From: Euperipatoides rowelli
Taxonomy: Eukaryota > Onychophora > Udeonychophora > Euonychophora > Peripatopsidae
Strand: one strand, 5' to 3'
Assembly (NCBI GenBank): GCA_003024985.2
Contig: PXIH01S0020732.1
Length of the DNA: 10,094 bases
Shown here piece by piece: positions 1-8,104 of the stretch (the first letter of the stretch is position 1; every line of letters begins with the position of its first letter). Under the pieces are notes generated by a model. The model was not told the origin of the DNA. It ran no database searches and saw only the letters and a program-made list of their open reading frames with translations. Position numbers and translations under genes: made by a program.

Positions 1-466
1 ATAGGACTTATTTGGCGTTCTTTTCGATATTTTGAAATGTTCAAAATTCAGCCTTTGAGCGCGGTAGTGACGAAGTACACAAAACGACTCACAATTTACT
101 TAAATCAATAGATAAAGGTTCATACGTCATATCAAAATAATCATTAGACATTCAATCAATTTTCGATGACAATGTACAAGGTGGGATCGAAGTGGATACG
201 TCAGCATGTTATGCTATCGCGACCTCACTCACCGCACTTCAAGAAGTCCAATACCGCTAGGAACGTAATTAGAAAATCGTCTATAGAATCATTTGTAGGT
301 AAGATAGAAACTTCATTTTTTTTGTTCAAATTTTACATCCTTCCTCTATTAAAGTGAATAAGTGGTTTAATTAATGTGGGGATTTTTAAAACCGCCGATC
401 CTTATACCCTACTTTATACATACAATGGCATTCAGCGCCTCTGTTGACAGTTTTCAAATAATTAAC
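1..466. other. Left flank without a firm gene; weak candidate exon at about 166-298
   Basis: Bases 1-300 are less AT-rich than most of the window. An open plus-strand frame starts at ATG 166 and runs past a good splice-donor match (TAG|GTAAGA, GT at 299-300), so 166-298 could be a short coding exon of about 44 residues, basic and rich in Ser, Lys and Arg. I do not recognise the peptide and see no signal peptide, membrane segment or motif. The frame continues only to 357. From about 301 on, the DNA becomes AT-rich and non-coding. It includes a minus-strand TATA-like string (TATAAAG, 418-412) that may belong to a retrotransposon LTR listed separately. Treat the exon as a possibility only; a chance open frame of this length is common. 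Confidence 0.2.
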
Positions 467-467
467 A
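330..467 (-). repeat. Candidate start of the 3' LTR (U3) of the copia element
   Basis: Ten bases past the integrase stop codon, the minus strand reads TGTTAATTATTTG from 467. This has the TG start usual for an LTR, and it is followed by a TATAAAG string at 418-412 that could be a U3 promoter element. Against the call, no good polypurine tract precedes it on the minus strand, and the same sequence is not found beside the primer-binding site on the other flank. The left limit is arbitrary. The alternative is ordinary flanking DNA next to a deletion that removed RT and the true LTR. Confidence 0.2.
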
Positions 468-477
468 TAGGAAATGG

Positions 478-1278
478 CTAGTATGTTAGTTTCATGGGTG
501 CCTTGCCAATATTGCTTCTTTCAGATCTTCTTGGAGTAATGTTCGGATCAGGTGTATCTGTTTGGTTTTCTTCTCTTGTTGCTTGTGATTCTGAGTTGTT
601 ACGAGTTTGTTCGGGTGGAAACGCTTGCAGGTCAATGTATGGGCACATCTCTTCTGGGAATATTACTTTTCTGCTTTGGCAAATCTTGCCTTTGGCAGTA
701 TCCCATATTCGATAAAACTTGGTAGACTCTCCGTAACCTATTAATGTTCCCCTTATGCCTCTATCATCCAATTTACCTCTGTGTGGTTGAGTATTAAGAA
801 AATAGCAGTCCATACCAATGGTTCTGAGGTGAGATACTTTAGGTCTTTCTCCCGTCCACAGTTCATAGGGTGTTTTGTTCAAATTGCGGTGACTTACAAG
901 GTTCAGTAGATATGTTGCCATGCTGGTAAGTTCTGCCCACATAAAATCTGGGAGTTTTGATTGTTTGAGTAGTGTTCTAGTCATTTCAATTAAAGTCCTG
1001 TTATAGCATTCTACCTGTCCGTTCTCTTGGGGCGAGTAGGGTAGAGAATTGAAATGTTTCACACCAATGTTGCTTAGGTATTGTTTCAGTTGTTGGTTTT
1101 GGTACTCTCCTCCCCCGTCACTGAAAAATATTTCTGGTCTGCGATGAAATTTAGTTATCCCTTTCTCCATGTAATCTATTACTTTGTTGGTAGTATCACT
1201 TTTATGTTTGATCATATAAGTTTGAGAAAACTTCGAGAATTTGTCGGTGAAAGTGAGTATATAAGCATTGTGTCCCAA
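478..1278 (-). pseudogene. Copia integrase catalytic core and C-terminal domain (pol fragment)
   Basis: This 266-residue frame carries most of the integrase core. The second catalytic Asp is residue 54 in FFSDGGGEYQ, matching the family's (S)D-x-GGE(F/Y). The catalytic Glu is residue 90 in SPQENGQVECYNRT. Thirty-five residues separate them, which is the D,D(35)E spacing of retroviral-type integrases. The first Asp lies in the preceding, frameshifted segment. Residues 168-193 (GKLDDRG...LIGYGES...YRIWD) match the conserved copia domain after the core, and residues 249-260 (PRRSERSNIGKA) match the basic linker normally found just before reverse transcriptase. The frame then ends with TAG at 480-478. 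The first codon given (TTG at 1278) is only where the frame becomes informative, not a true start. The protein would insert element cDNA into the host genome; this copy is broken and probably inactive. Confidence 0.9.
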
Positions 1279-1661
1279 CTTTCAGGAGTTATTGGACCGC
1301 AAAGATCAGAGTAGACTACTTGGAATGGTTTGGTGGCTTTCTTGTGTGTATTGGTCATGAAAGGGGCGTTTGTCATTTTTGCTACGGTGCAAGGTCGGCA
1401 TAAGCCTGAATTTTGGCATTTAGTTATGATTAGTCCGTAAGTCATATCTTCTGTTTCCATGCGATGTATGTCTTGCATGTTGCGATGTCCCATTCTGGAG
1501 TGCCAGACGTGTCCGCACAGATTGGATGTACCTATCTGTTTAGCTATAGGTTGATGAATGTACAGGTTTTGTTGTAAGCTGCCTAGAAACATCTGTTCGT
1601 CGTTTCCTATGATCCAACTTTCCTTCTTAGTGAACTTTACGCAATAGTCGTCTTCGTCCAG
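1212..1661 (-). pseudogene. Copia GAG-pre-integrase HHCC module and start of integrase core
   Basis: This frame runs from just after the in-frame TGA (1664-1662). Counting residues from the ATG at 1592, it holds WHSRMGH (residues 30-36) and then LCRPC (64-68). Together these give the His-His-Cys-Cys zinc-binding set (H31, H36, C65, C68) of the copia pre-integrase/integrase N-terminal domain. YSDLCGPI follows, with the first catalytic Asp of the integrase triad at residue 96 (about 1307-1305). The match to integrase ends near the PES segment at about 1285. The same protein continues one frame over in the 1278-478 segment, so there is a single-base insertion or deletion at about 1279-1290. Residues after that point in this frame are out-of-frame noise. 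No true start codon is expected, because this is an internal part of a gag-pol polyprotein. Confidence 0.88.
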
Positions 1662-1868
1662 TCACGCTATGGAGATCAGGTTGTCGGTTAGCGCTGGTAC
1701 ATAAAGAACTTGTGACAGTTTAAAATCTTGATATTTCCCTTCCTGGTCTTTGAGTATAAGGGTGTGGTCCCCTTGTTCTAGTACGGTGTGTTTCTCTCCA
1801 CTAGCGGTGATGATAGTTATTGGTGATGACAGTTGGGTTATGTTTGGAGTTGGCTCTTGTCGCAACAC
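1662..1868 (-). pseudogene. Copia protease, C-terminal part (broken by frameshift and TGA)
   Basis: The frame contains a stretch resembling the copia protease flap and C-terminal region (ITIITASGEKHTVLEQG), ending with LSQVLYVPALTDNLISIA. That ending matches the family's conserved 'VLYVPxLxxNLxS' segment between protease and GAG-pre-integrase. The protease active site lies in the preceding frame at its right, so a one-base shift has occurred between about 1840 and 1868. A TGA at 1664-1662 then interrupts the frame, but the reading frame continues unchanged after it into the pre-integrase segment. It is therefore a point nonsense change, not another shift. The GTG at 1868 is only the edge of the open frame. 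In an intact element this enzyme cuts the Gag-Pol polyprotein. Confidence 0.85.
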
Positions 1869-2785
1869 ATATGGTCAGCAGCTCCTGTGTCAATAATCCA
1901 CTGTCCTTCCGACTTGACTTTATTATCTTTGCCAGTTTTCAATGCTCTGCAGTAAGATGTTATGTGACTTCTATCGTCTCTACTGGTTGATGTGGTGGCT
2001 TGTTCTCTGTCATAACTGCTACTTGTAGTTTTGTTGCGGTCTTGATTTCTAGGAGAGGATTTATTGGTGAATTGTGTATGTGCCCTGTGTTTTTTGAGTA
2101 ATCGACAGTCCTTTCGTATGTGCCCGACTTTATGGCAATAAAAACATTTCAAGTTATTTTTCGGTCTGTATGAGTTCCTGGAGTCAGTCATGAGTGCTTT
2201 AGTTTCACCTGGGGCATGTGTTGTGGGCCTCTCTTTTTTTCTGTGCTCTTCTAATATTTTTTCTCGAACATATTCAATCTTGAGTTCGCTGGAACTCCTT
2301 CCCTCTATGGCAGTTGAAAGTGCATCGTATTCGCGTGGTAGGCTGCCAAGTAGTGCTGAACAAACTACTTCGTCGAGAAGTTTATATCCAGAGTCTTCTA
2401 GTTGTGATGCTATGTCTAGAATACCCGTTATATGGTCTATCATATTAGAACCGTGGGTGTAGCGAGCACTAAATATCCGTTTGTATAAGATGAGTCTGNA
2501 ACCTACGGTGTTGTGGGAATGTAATTTCTGGAGTTTGTACCATGTTCCCCAAGCTGAAGTCTCGTGCTTAATGTCAGGTAAGAATTTTTCATGTATTAAT
2601 AAGCCTATGATGGCTCTGGCTTGGCTGTCTTTTTCGATCCAAGCGCTATCAGGTGTTGCTGGGGTTGTTTCTCTTATGACTTTCCATAATCCTTCCTTCC
2701 TCAACCACAGTTCTACTTTTTGTTGCCATATATGGTAGTTAGAGTCTCCCAGCTTGATCATGCCGTATTGGTTAGCTCGATCCAT
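1838..2785 (-). pseudogene. gag: Copia Gag with CCHC zinc knuckle, running into the protease active site
   Basis: This 315-residue frame starts with ATG at 2785, 67 bases after the primer-binding site, as expected for gag. Residues 10-35 (IKLGDSNYHIWQQKVELWLR...) and the following helical region match the copia Gag family (DUF4219/UBN2-like). Residues 214-227 form a CX2CX4HX4C zinc knuckle (CFYCHKVGHIRKDC) used to bind genomic RNA. The C-terminus has WIIDTGAADHM, with the protease catalytic DTG at residues 299-301; most copia proteases have DSGA here. Gag and protease share one frame, as is usual in copia. The frame runs out at 1840-1838, shortly after a frameshift into the next protease segment. 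Codon 96 contains the ambiguous base at 2499 and is undetermined. Confidence 0.92.
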
Positions 2786-2852
2786 GTTGACGTGTTTGAA
2801 TTGACGCAGAACTATAGTTGTAATAACGCGGTACAGGTATGGCCTCTTGGTC

Positions 2853-2864
2853 CTGGGCCCATAA
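2853..2864 (-). promoter_or_regulatory. Primer-binding site matching the initiator tRNA-Met anticodon arm
   Basis: The minus strand reads TTATGGGCCCAG. Its complement, CTGGGCCCATAA, is the 5' side of the anticodon stem and loop of eukaryotic initiator tRNA-Met, ending inside the loop. Copia-group elements are known to prime minus-strand DNA synthesis from a cleaved 5' half of this tRNA, so the site fits both by sequence and by position: two bases inside a candidate LTR end and 67 bases before gag. It also confirms that this is the 5' end of the element and that transcription runs on the minus strand. Confidence 0.85.
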
Positions 2865-2866
2865 TC

Positions 2867-2965
2867 TGTTGGCAGGTTGCCTACAAGGTTGGTAGTAGTG
2901 GAAATAAGTGTAGCAACCTATTTACCTGGATCACGTTCAACACAAGGATGGGGTTGCTATACTAA
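2867..2965 (-). repeat. Candidate 5' LTR, R/U5 end
   Basis: Two bases upstream of the primer-binding site, the minus strand ends in CTGCCAACA. This provides the CA that closes an LTR right beside the priming site, as in copia elements. The adjoining DNA up to about 2965 is less AT-rich than what follows and probably belongs to the LTR. The outer end was not located. No second copy of this sequence is present on the other side of the element, so the LTR identity rests on position and the terminal dinucleotide alone. Confidence 0.5.
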
Positions 2966-5078
2966 TACTATAGATGGTCAATCAATATTTGCTGCATGAA
3001 TGATGAAAATCAAATAATCATGAGTGGTTTAAATAGACAAATTTTAATATGTATAAGTATTAAAGGATGGCTTACATTAAAGATGTAATTTGTCACATTA
3101 ATTTTTGGATGAATATACACTAAGTACTTAGTATATGATAATAATACTGTATACAATATTTACAAAATCTGGTATTCAACTTGAAAAAATTGTTGCCAGT
3201 GTGTTTTAAATGGATGTTGAATCACTGTATGATGAATACAAAAAAACTTTACAACGTTTAGATTGGTGTAATGCTGAAGGATGATACCTTGATAAAATTA
3301 TTATGCTTGTTATACTTTCAAAGATTGAACCGAATATTTCAGTAGGATGTTCTCTACTAATATTATATATCGTGTGTAGATAAATTGTGAGTTATATCTA
3401 GCGTGGCTTGCAATTATGCACAAGTAGGCTATTCTATTAGAATATTTATTTACGTGATTTCAGTTAATTAACTATTGAAAACTATCAGCTTCGATTATCA
3501 GACTAGATTGAACAATTGTAAACTCGATATGTTACATATATCATGTATAAAATATTATACGTGGAAGACGTGGCTTTTTCCTTTGTGTGAAATTCGTTAA
3601 CAAAGTTAAAACGTGCAAAATATGTACAACAAGGTTAAACAATATATCTAGAATCAGTTTATGATTATTGCTTAGTAATAGCGAATAATGTTATTAACTA
3701 ACAGTTTTATCCTTTCAGATCAGATATATATATTCATGCGTGAATAATTTAAATCAAAAATTATTACCTTGTAACGTGGTCTTCCCTTTTGTTCAATACG
3801 CGCTATAATGAAATTGTAATTGGTTTTCAATTTATCATGGTTCCATTATTGAAGCTCATCTAGTATATTAGTCGTACAATATACATAGATTACAGATGGA
3901 TCTTGATTGCTACCCATCTCTTCACCCACAAAAATATTCACGATGGAGGGTGGCTGCCAAACCATGTGCTTCACATATTGCTCTACATAATGGCTGCTAG
4001 GGACGCCTAAAAAAACATGGAATGAGAGTCTCGTTGAAGTGTGAGAAAAAAGTGAGATTTGTATAATGGACAGGAGATGGCTACTCCTATTGTGATGAGG
4101 TATCCTTCAGCATCATAACTTACAGAAATTGAAGTGATTGGGATTACAAATTTATGAAATGGCAGTTAATAAAAAAGAAAAATACTTATTAAATTAAACT
4201 AAATAATTGTATTACAAAGCTATTTGTTCAATTCTGATAAAGATATAAACTAAAATAGTTAGCTAAAATATAATTATAAATAAACATGAACGCTATCAAA
4301 ATTATTAAAGTAAAATGAAATGTACATTAACTTTTATGATGTCAGTCCCTGGTTATGAGTTTGACTGAATGTTATCTGTCCATAAGTTGATACATCATCT
4401 AGATCATGGTGAACGTGTTGGGGAAGGGTAGTATCACAGTGTTCGAATCATAAAAATCCAACAATATATACTGTATATGTTTACCGGGAGTTGGTTAACT
4501 TTGGGTGGTGTGTGTATTGAGTGTTCGGTTTTTGGGTGGTTCCAGTTGTCTTCTTCCGTGCAGATTGGAGGTTTCATTACAGGTAGGTACTTGTGTCGTA
4601 TTTTTGGAAGATGATGTTTGCTTTCCTTCCCTTTGTCAAATAAAGCCTTAAGTGACCAGACCACTGAAATTTATTCTACAATGCATTATAGATATTATTA
4701 TTATTATATCAGATGACATCTAATAAAATTCATCAATGCCAGATGAACTTTGAAACAGATAAAACATGAATTTTTATTAGCGGCTCATTTTTTTCTTGAT
4801 GAAACATAAAGTACGGTATGTACTACTCTATACTCTGCTAGCAGCTTGTTGCAAGGATATGGTATTATTTCAGGCCACAAATAAGTTTAGAAAGCCTGAA
4901 ATGTAAGCTTACATAGAAAGCAAGCATATTTATAATTTTTTTCTTTAAATAACTTTTTTTTAAGAGTACTGTATTTGTTTTTGAGTGGGATTTTTTTTTA
5001 AATAATTGTCTTTAGAAATCTATAATAAAAAAAGCATTGCCGGTGAACTTTACATCTAAAATTATTTTAATTTTACAG
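2966..5078. other. AT-rich non-coding stretch left of the cyclase exons
   Basis: I see no supported gene here. Small structures include a 14-base palindrome, ACTAAGTACTTAGT (3119-3132), and several TATACTGTATA-like strings. A less AT-rich patch lies at about 3895-4110 with short frames that stop quickly. A 76-residue minus-strand frame (4664-4434) is rich in His, Pro, Lys and Asn with no recognisable motif. The stretch may be intron of the cyclase gene, since exons for the kinase-homology region should lie upstream of 5079, but none could be recognised. The last bases, 5058-5078, form the splice acceptor of the first recognised exon: a T-rich run ending TTTTACAG. Confidence 0.6.
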
Positions 5079-5263
5079 TTGGAACAATCCACGTCTTCTC
5101 TTGAAGGAATTGTGGCAGAGAGAACACGCGAGATAGAAGAAATTAAATTGAGGACCAAGCATATCTTATCACACGTGCTACCAGAGACATTCATTCAAAC
5201 AATCATAAGGGATAATGCAATACCTGAAGCTGAAACTTATGTTAGTGCAACAGTACTTTATTC
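5079..5263 (+). CDS. Guanylate cyclase exon: signalling helix and start of catalytic domain
   Basis: The exon encodes 61 codons plus two bases. Residues 1-30 (LEQSTSSLEGIVAERTREIE...) align without gaps to the coiled-coil dimerisation helix that links the kinase-homology domain to the cyclase domain in receptor guanylate cyclases (typically MEQYANNLEELVEERT...). The 'ILSHVLPETF' stretch (29-38) matches the family's LLxxMLPxSV. PEAETYVSATVLYS (49-62) matches the first catalytic beta strand before the DIVGF motif. The acceptor is a pyrimidine-rich tract ending TTTTACAG at 5078 (phase 0). The donor is TTC|GTAAGT at 5264 (phase 2); the frame hits a stop two bases into the intron. The protein would convert GTP to cGMP at a membrane. 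Receptor type is inferred from this helix; the extracellular and kinase-homology parts are not seen here. Confidence 0.93.
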
Positions 5264-7134
5264 GTAAGTCACATTTTATTTTGCTTATATTAAGCAGAAT
5301 TTATTCATTCATTCCATTTATGCATATTATATTTCAAATAGTCTCATAAACAGTTCAATCTAATATAATTTATAACAAAATATAGGTGACATCCAACATG
5401 AAAATAGAACTGCAAAAGCTAGTTTAAAGTGATTTAATTCTGATAATTTCCAGATAGCATATTGATAAAAGACAATATTACAGGTGGGTAAAGTTCTAAA
5501 AAACCAAGAAATCTTTCTAAGCATGTGTCGATGCTTCAGGGTTAAACTGTAAGAATTTAAATAGATAAATTATTACATTCTAATAATATTTAAAAAAAGT
5601 TAACACATTTTCAAGTGGAATTGGTATCCTTACCGTTTTGTTTATGAATGTTTTTAACTGCTGGTTGATGAATAGTGTTTAGTTGTGGTTGTAATGACTG
5701 TATAAAGTATTTTTCAGCTATGTAGCATTTATGCTTGTGAGAAATTTGCATTAGTATAGAGAAATTAGCATTTGTGACGTCATGATTATATGATGTAATT
5801 TGTTGAAAAATGTAAGATAGCTTATCGTATTTTGTATGGTCTAGGATGCGGCATGATAATTGGCGACCGGATATGACGATGTATTGTTGTTGCAAGTACA
5901 TGAAAAAATGTAGATTGTAGAAACGATGGATTTCAACAAAATATAGGCTAATATAAATGCAAAGAAGGGTGAAGTAGCCTACAGTAGGTTNAATTTATAA
6001 AAAAAAAACAGTCATGAACATTTAAGAAAATTTGCTCTTGAGAATTACATTTTTCTAACTGTATAAGTTAGCTAAAACAATGTGCAAAAAATGTATAGCC
6101 ATCTTGGATTGAGAAGTTATAATCAAGGAAATTGCTAGATTTTTTTTAATGCTATCTTCTGATTTAAGGTAAACATGCTTAAACAAATAAATAAATTAAT
6201 TAAACAAAGCTTAGGAGCAGATGACCACATCTTAGTTTCAAGTTGAAGTTTCTTTTAAAAGTATACCTTTAAGTATTTACAAAAGTAATCTGATCTCTTC
6301 ATTATTTTTAACCTTGTAATGAAACCTCTTAGATTTGAGATCAAATTAGTTTAATTAATTACCCCTTGTAGTCTTAAATCAAAATTAGTGCTTCTTCTAT
6401 TTTAAGACTTGTTCATTATCTATCTGCTTAATAAAGTTCTATTTTCAGATTTTTATGTAAAAATATATTCTTGTTTTATAATATATGGAAGACAAAATCA
6501 CATGATAGTATACCTATTGTTTTCAGCACTCACTGTGTATGACAAGTAAATCCACCAAAATATAGATCCTTTAGTGTGTTTTGTAGTAGTTTTAAAATAA
6601 TTAACCCAGAAAAAAATGTTTTCAATGAACTTGTCATAATATATTTTTGATTTAATGTATTTAAGACATTTCTGATGTTTCAATTATTTCATTTATTAAA
6701 TATTTATTGCAAATTCTTTTGTATATATGCTCATAAAAAGCATACTTGAATATAATCAAATATTAACTGTGAATGTAATTAGAGATTAACTATGCTACCT
6801 TGTGATCACCATAATAAATAAATGAAATCTAAAATCACTAAGTAAGTGGTGGGCAAAAACAAGAAAAAGTCCTAAATAAAACAAACTTGACTATCATGTT
6901 TCAAGACTAACAATATTTCTGGCTTGGCATTTATGTTTTTAAATGCTGCAAAATTTCAGCATATTTTTATTATGTTAATCCCAGTCATTGGTATGCAAAC
7001 CATTTGGTTAAAAGGTAACTAATATTTTAATAAATGGTTATCTTGATATACCATTGTAATTCTCCCTTTGCTTTCAATGCGCTTCTCCTACTATGCTTAG
7101 TGTAACATTTATATACTGTTTCTTTGATTCTTAG
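5264..7134 (+). other. Cyclase intron, 1871 bases
   Basis: The intron is bounded by GTAAGT at 5264-5269 and TTTGATTCTTAG ending at 7134; both are good GT-AG consensus sites. Joining across it keeps phase 2 and completes the Ser of the conserved (F/Y)SDI motif. The interior is AT-rich. It contains a 96-residue antisense frame at 5901-5611, Gln/His/Asn/Ile-rich with no domain I recognise, in a slightly less AT-rich patch, plus an ambiguous base at 5991 followed by a run of A. I see no transposon ends, RNA gene or other exon in it. Confidence 0.9.
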
Positions 7135-7274
7135 GGATATACCAGGATTTGCTAATTTCTCTACCCGCAAGTCTGCCTGGAAAAGTGTTCAAGTGTTAAA
7201 TGCCATCTATGCTATGTTTAATAAGTGTGCTTATTATTCAAAAGTCTACTATGCAGCAAAAATTACCGATATAA
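7135..7274 (+). CDS. Guanylate cyclase exon: divergent catalytic core
   Basis: The first base completes the split Ser codon; 46 codons and one base of the next follow (phase 1), with the donor ATAA|GTAAGT at 7275. The start, DIPGFANFS, matches the DIVGFTxxS metal-binding motif of class III cyclases. SVQVLNAIYAMFN (residues 17-29) matches VVxLLNDLYTLFD. The whole exon aligns gap-free with receptor cyclases up to the GDAY segment. Both metal-binding Asp positions are present: residue 1 (7136-7138) and residue 45 (7268-7270). The KVETIGDA segment instead reads YAAKITDI (residues 39-46). The Glu that selects guanine is Ala at residue 41, the invariant Gly before the second Asp is Thr, and the usual Thr of DIVGFT is Ala. 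The product may have altered or lost activity. The remaining catalytic exons (Asn/Arg transition-state motif) are not recognisable downstream. Confidence 0.92.
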
Positions 7275-7400
7275 GTAAGTTTTATTACAATAGGATGATT
7301 TCAATAAATTCATTTTAATTCATAACTATAGTACCAGATTTTTTTTTACACTAAATCTGGGAACAGCTAACTTGAAGCACAGCATTTTTGTGTCTTTTAG

Positions 7401-7462
7401 TAGTCATGTTCAACAGAGGTTCTTCTGCCACTGCTAACATTGAATATTGTTTTGCACAATGA
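7401..7462 (+). CDS. Possible short third cyclase exon ending in a stop codon
   Basis: A candidate acceptor (TTTTGTGTCTTTTAG, ending 7400) has a branch-point-like CTAAC about 30 bases upstream (near 7367). Splicing from the 7275 donor would remove a 126-base intron. In the required phase the frame reads IVMFNRGSSATANIEYCFAQ and then TGA at 7460-7462. The start sits where receptor cyclases have YMVVSGLP, and ANIEYCFA loosely resembles their HAGEIAxMAL segment, but similarity is weak and four residues are missing. If real, it ends the protein in the middle of the catalytic domain. An AATAAA at 7645-7650 could serve as a poly(A) signal. A cryptic splice site in an intron is just as likely. Confidence 0.25.
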
Positions 7463-8034
7463 ACAAAATACAAAATTATCATTCACTCCATGCCTAAGAA
7501 ATGGAAAAATCCCCCGACATCCCATCATTGGCTATAAACTTTCATTGCTACACACTAAGAGTATCTCAAATCACAAACCACAATTTGCAGCTGTTCCGAT
7601 GGGACAAAATTAAAGTTGTACCTTTTGGAGCTGATGCAAAAGCCAATAAATCGATTAACACAAATGTGTATATATATATTAAAAAAAAGGGAGGCATTGG
7701 TGACAAATTTTGTCCAGGAGCAAAAGGGTAAATTTGGAGACTGACTCCGGGAAACATGGATATCTGGTAACCTTAGTCTACTAGAAATTAGTCATCTTTC
7801 CGAGATATCAAAAACATAAGCTATGAACTGAGTAGTACAGGGAGATGTGACATTGTTGCAATCCAAAGCAATGGTTCTGGTATTCTTTAAATGCATTTAT
7901 CTCAAAATATGTTTTTTAAAGATGTTGCAATGCGGCAACGACATAAAGAAAATGGTGAAGGTACTGTATTTCAACAAAATTTAAAAAATGAAACTAGTAT
8001 AATTTCCTAAATTTTCAAATACATATTTTCTAGC
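7463..8034 (+). other. No gene recognised; possible 3' UTR or intron
   Basis: Open frames on both strands at about 7501-7757 overlap each other and show no domain I know. The DNA at 7500-7760 is less AT-rich than its surroundings and includes a TATATATATT-A8 tract at about 7669-7688. It could be an old repeat or untranslated sequence. I see nothing else to annotate. Confidence 0.5.
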
Positions 8035-8104
8035 CAGTGTTTTTAAAACTATGGGTTGCAACCTATTGGTGGCTTGTGAAATCAATATAGTGGGTCATGA
8101 TGAC
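8035..8104 (+). mobile_element. hAT-like transposon end relic
   Basis: The sequence starts CAGTGTTTTTAAAACTATGG and continues with 'GGGTTGCAACCTATTGGTGG' and 'GAAATCAATATAGTGGGTCA'. It resembles the terminal sequence of many animal hAT elements: CAGTGTTTTT ends followed by repeated GGGTCGCGACC-type words, here decayed by C-to-T and G-to-A changes at CpG sites. The eight bases before it (TTTCTAGC, 8027-8034) resemble the hAT target preference nTCTAGAn. I could not find the opposite end or a second copy of the target duplication, so the right limit is approximate. Confidence 0.5.

Larger units (their letters stand above)
467..2868 (-). mobile_element. Degenerate Ty1/copia retrotransposon lacking reverse transcriptase
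   Basis: The domains appear in copia order on the minus strand: primer-binding site, gag with zinc knuckle, aspartic protease, GAG-pre-integrase and integrase. Integrase lying before the expected RT position is what separates copia from gypsy and BEL elements. Three lesions break pol: a frameshift at about 1840-1868, an in-frame TGA at 1664-1662, and a frameshift at about 1279-1290. After the integrase C-terminal tail the frame stops at 480-478, and none of the three minus-strand frames beyond it shows RT motifs such as the YVDD box. The copy is therefore non-autonomous as found here. The outer limits are approximate because no matching pair of LTRs was found; 467 and 2868 are the innermost candidate LTR boundaries. 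Confidence 0.93.

Noticed and set aside
494-715. Plus-strand open frame of 73 residues
   Set aside because: It lies wholly within the minus-strand integrase coding sequence and is its shadow; the translation shows no domain.
2190-2965. Plus-strand open frames over gag and the candidate LTR (2190-2462, 2481-2738, 2720-2965)
   Set aside because: They are antisense to gag with its clear zinc knuckle and protease motif, or cover the LTR and primer-site region; none shows a recognisable protein.
448-3490. Similarity between 448-467 and the reverse complement of 3461-3487 (GTTTTCAA...TTAAT) as a possible LTR pair
   Set aside because: The two are in opposite orientation, whereas LTRs are direct repeats, and the match is a short string in AT-rich DNA.
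4395-4450. tRNA-like B-box (GTTCGAATC at about 4440) suggesting a tRNA or tRNA-derived SINE
   Set aside because: No convincing A-box at the right distance, no cloverleaf and no 3' tail were found; one 9-base match is not enough.
6498-6683. Minus-strand 61-residue frame in the cyclase intron
   Set aside because: Composed almost entirely of Lys, Tyr, Ile and Phe from AT-rich sequence; no motif and no splice context.
7501-7757. Overlapping frames on both strands as a small gene or further cyclase exon
   Set aside because: Neither translation matches the next cyclase segment, and both frames span a TATATA/poly(A) tract; the composition suggests an old repeat at most.
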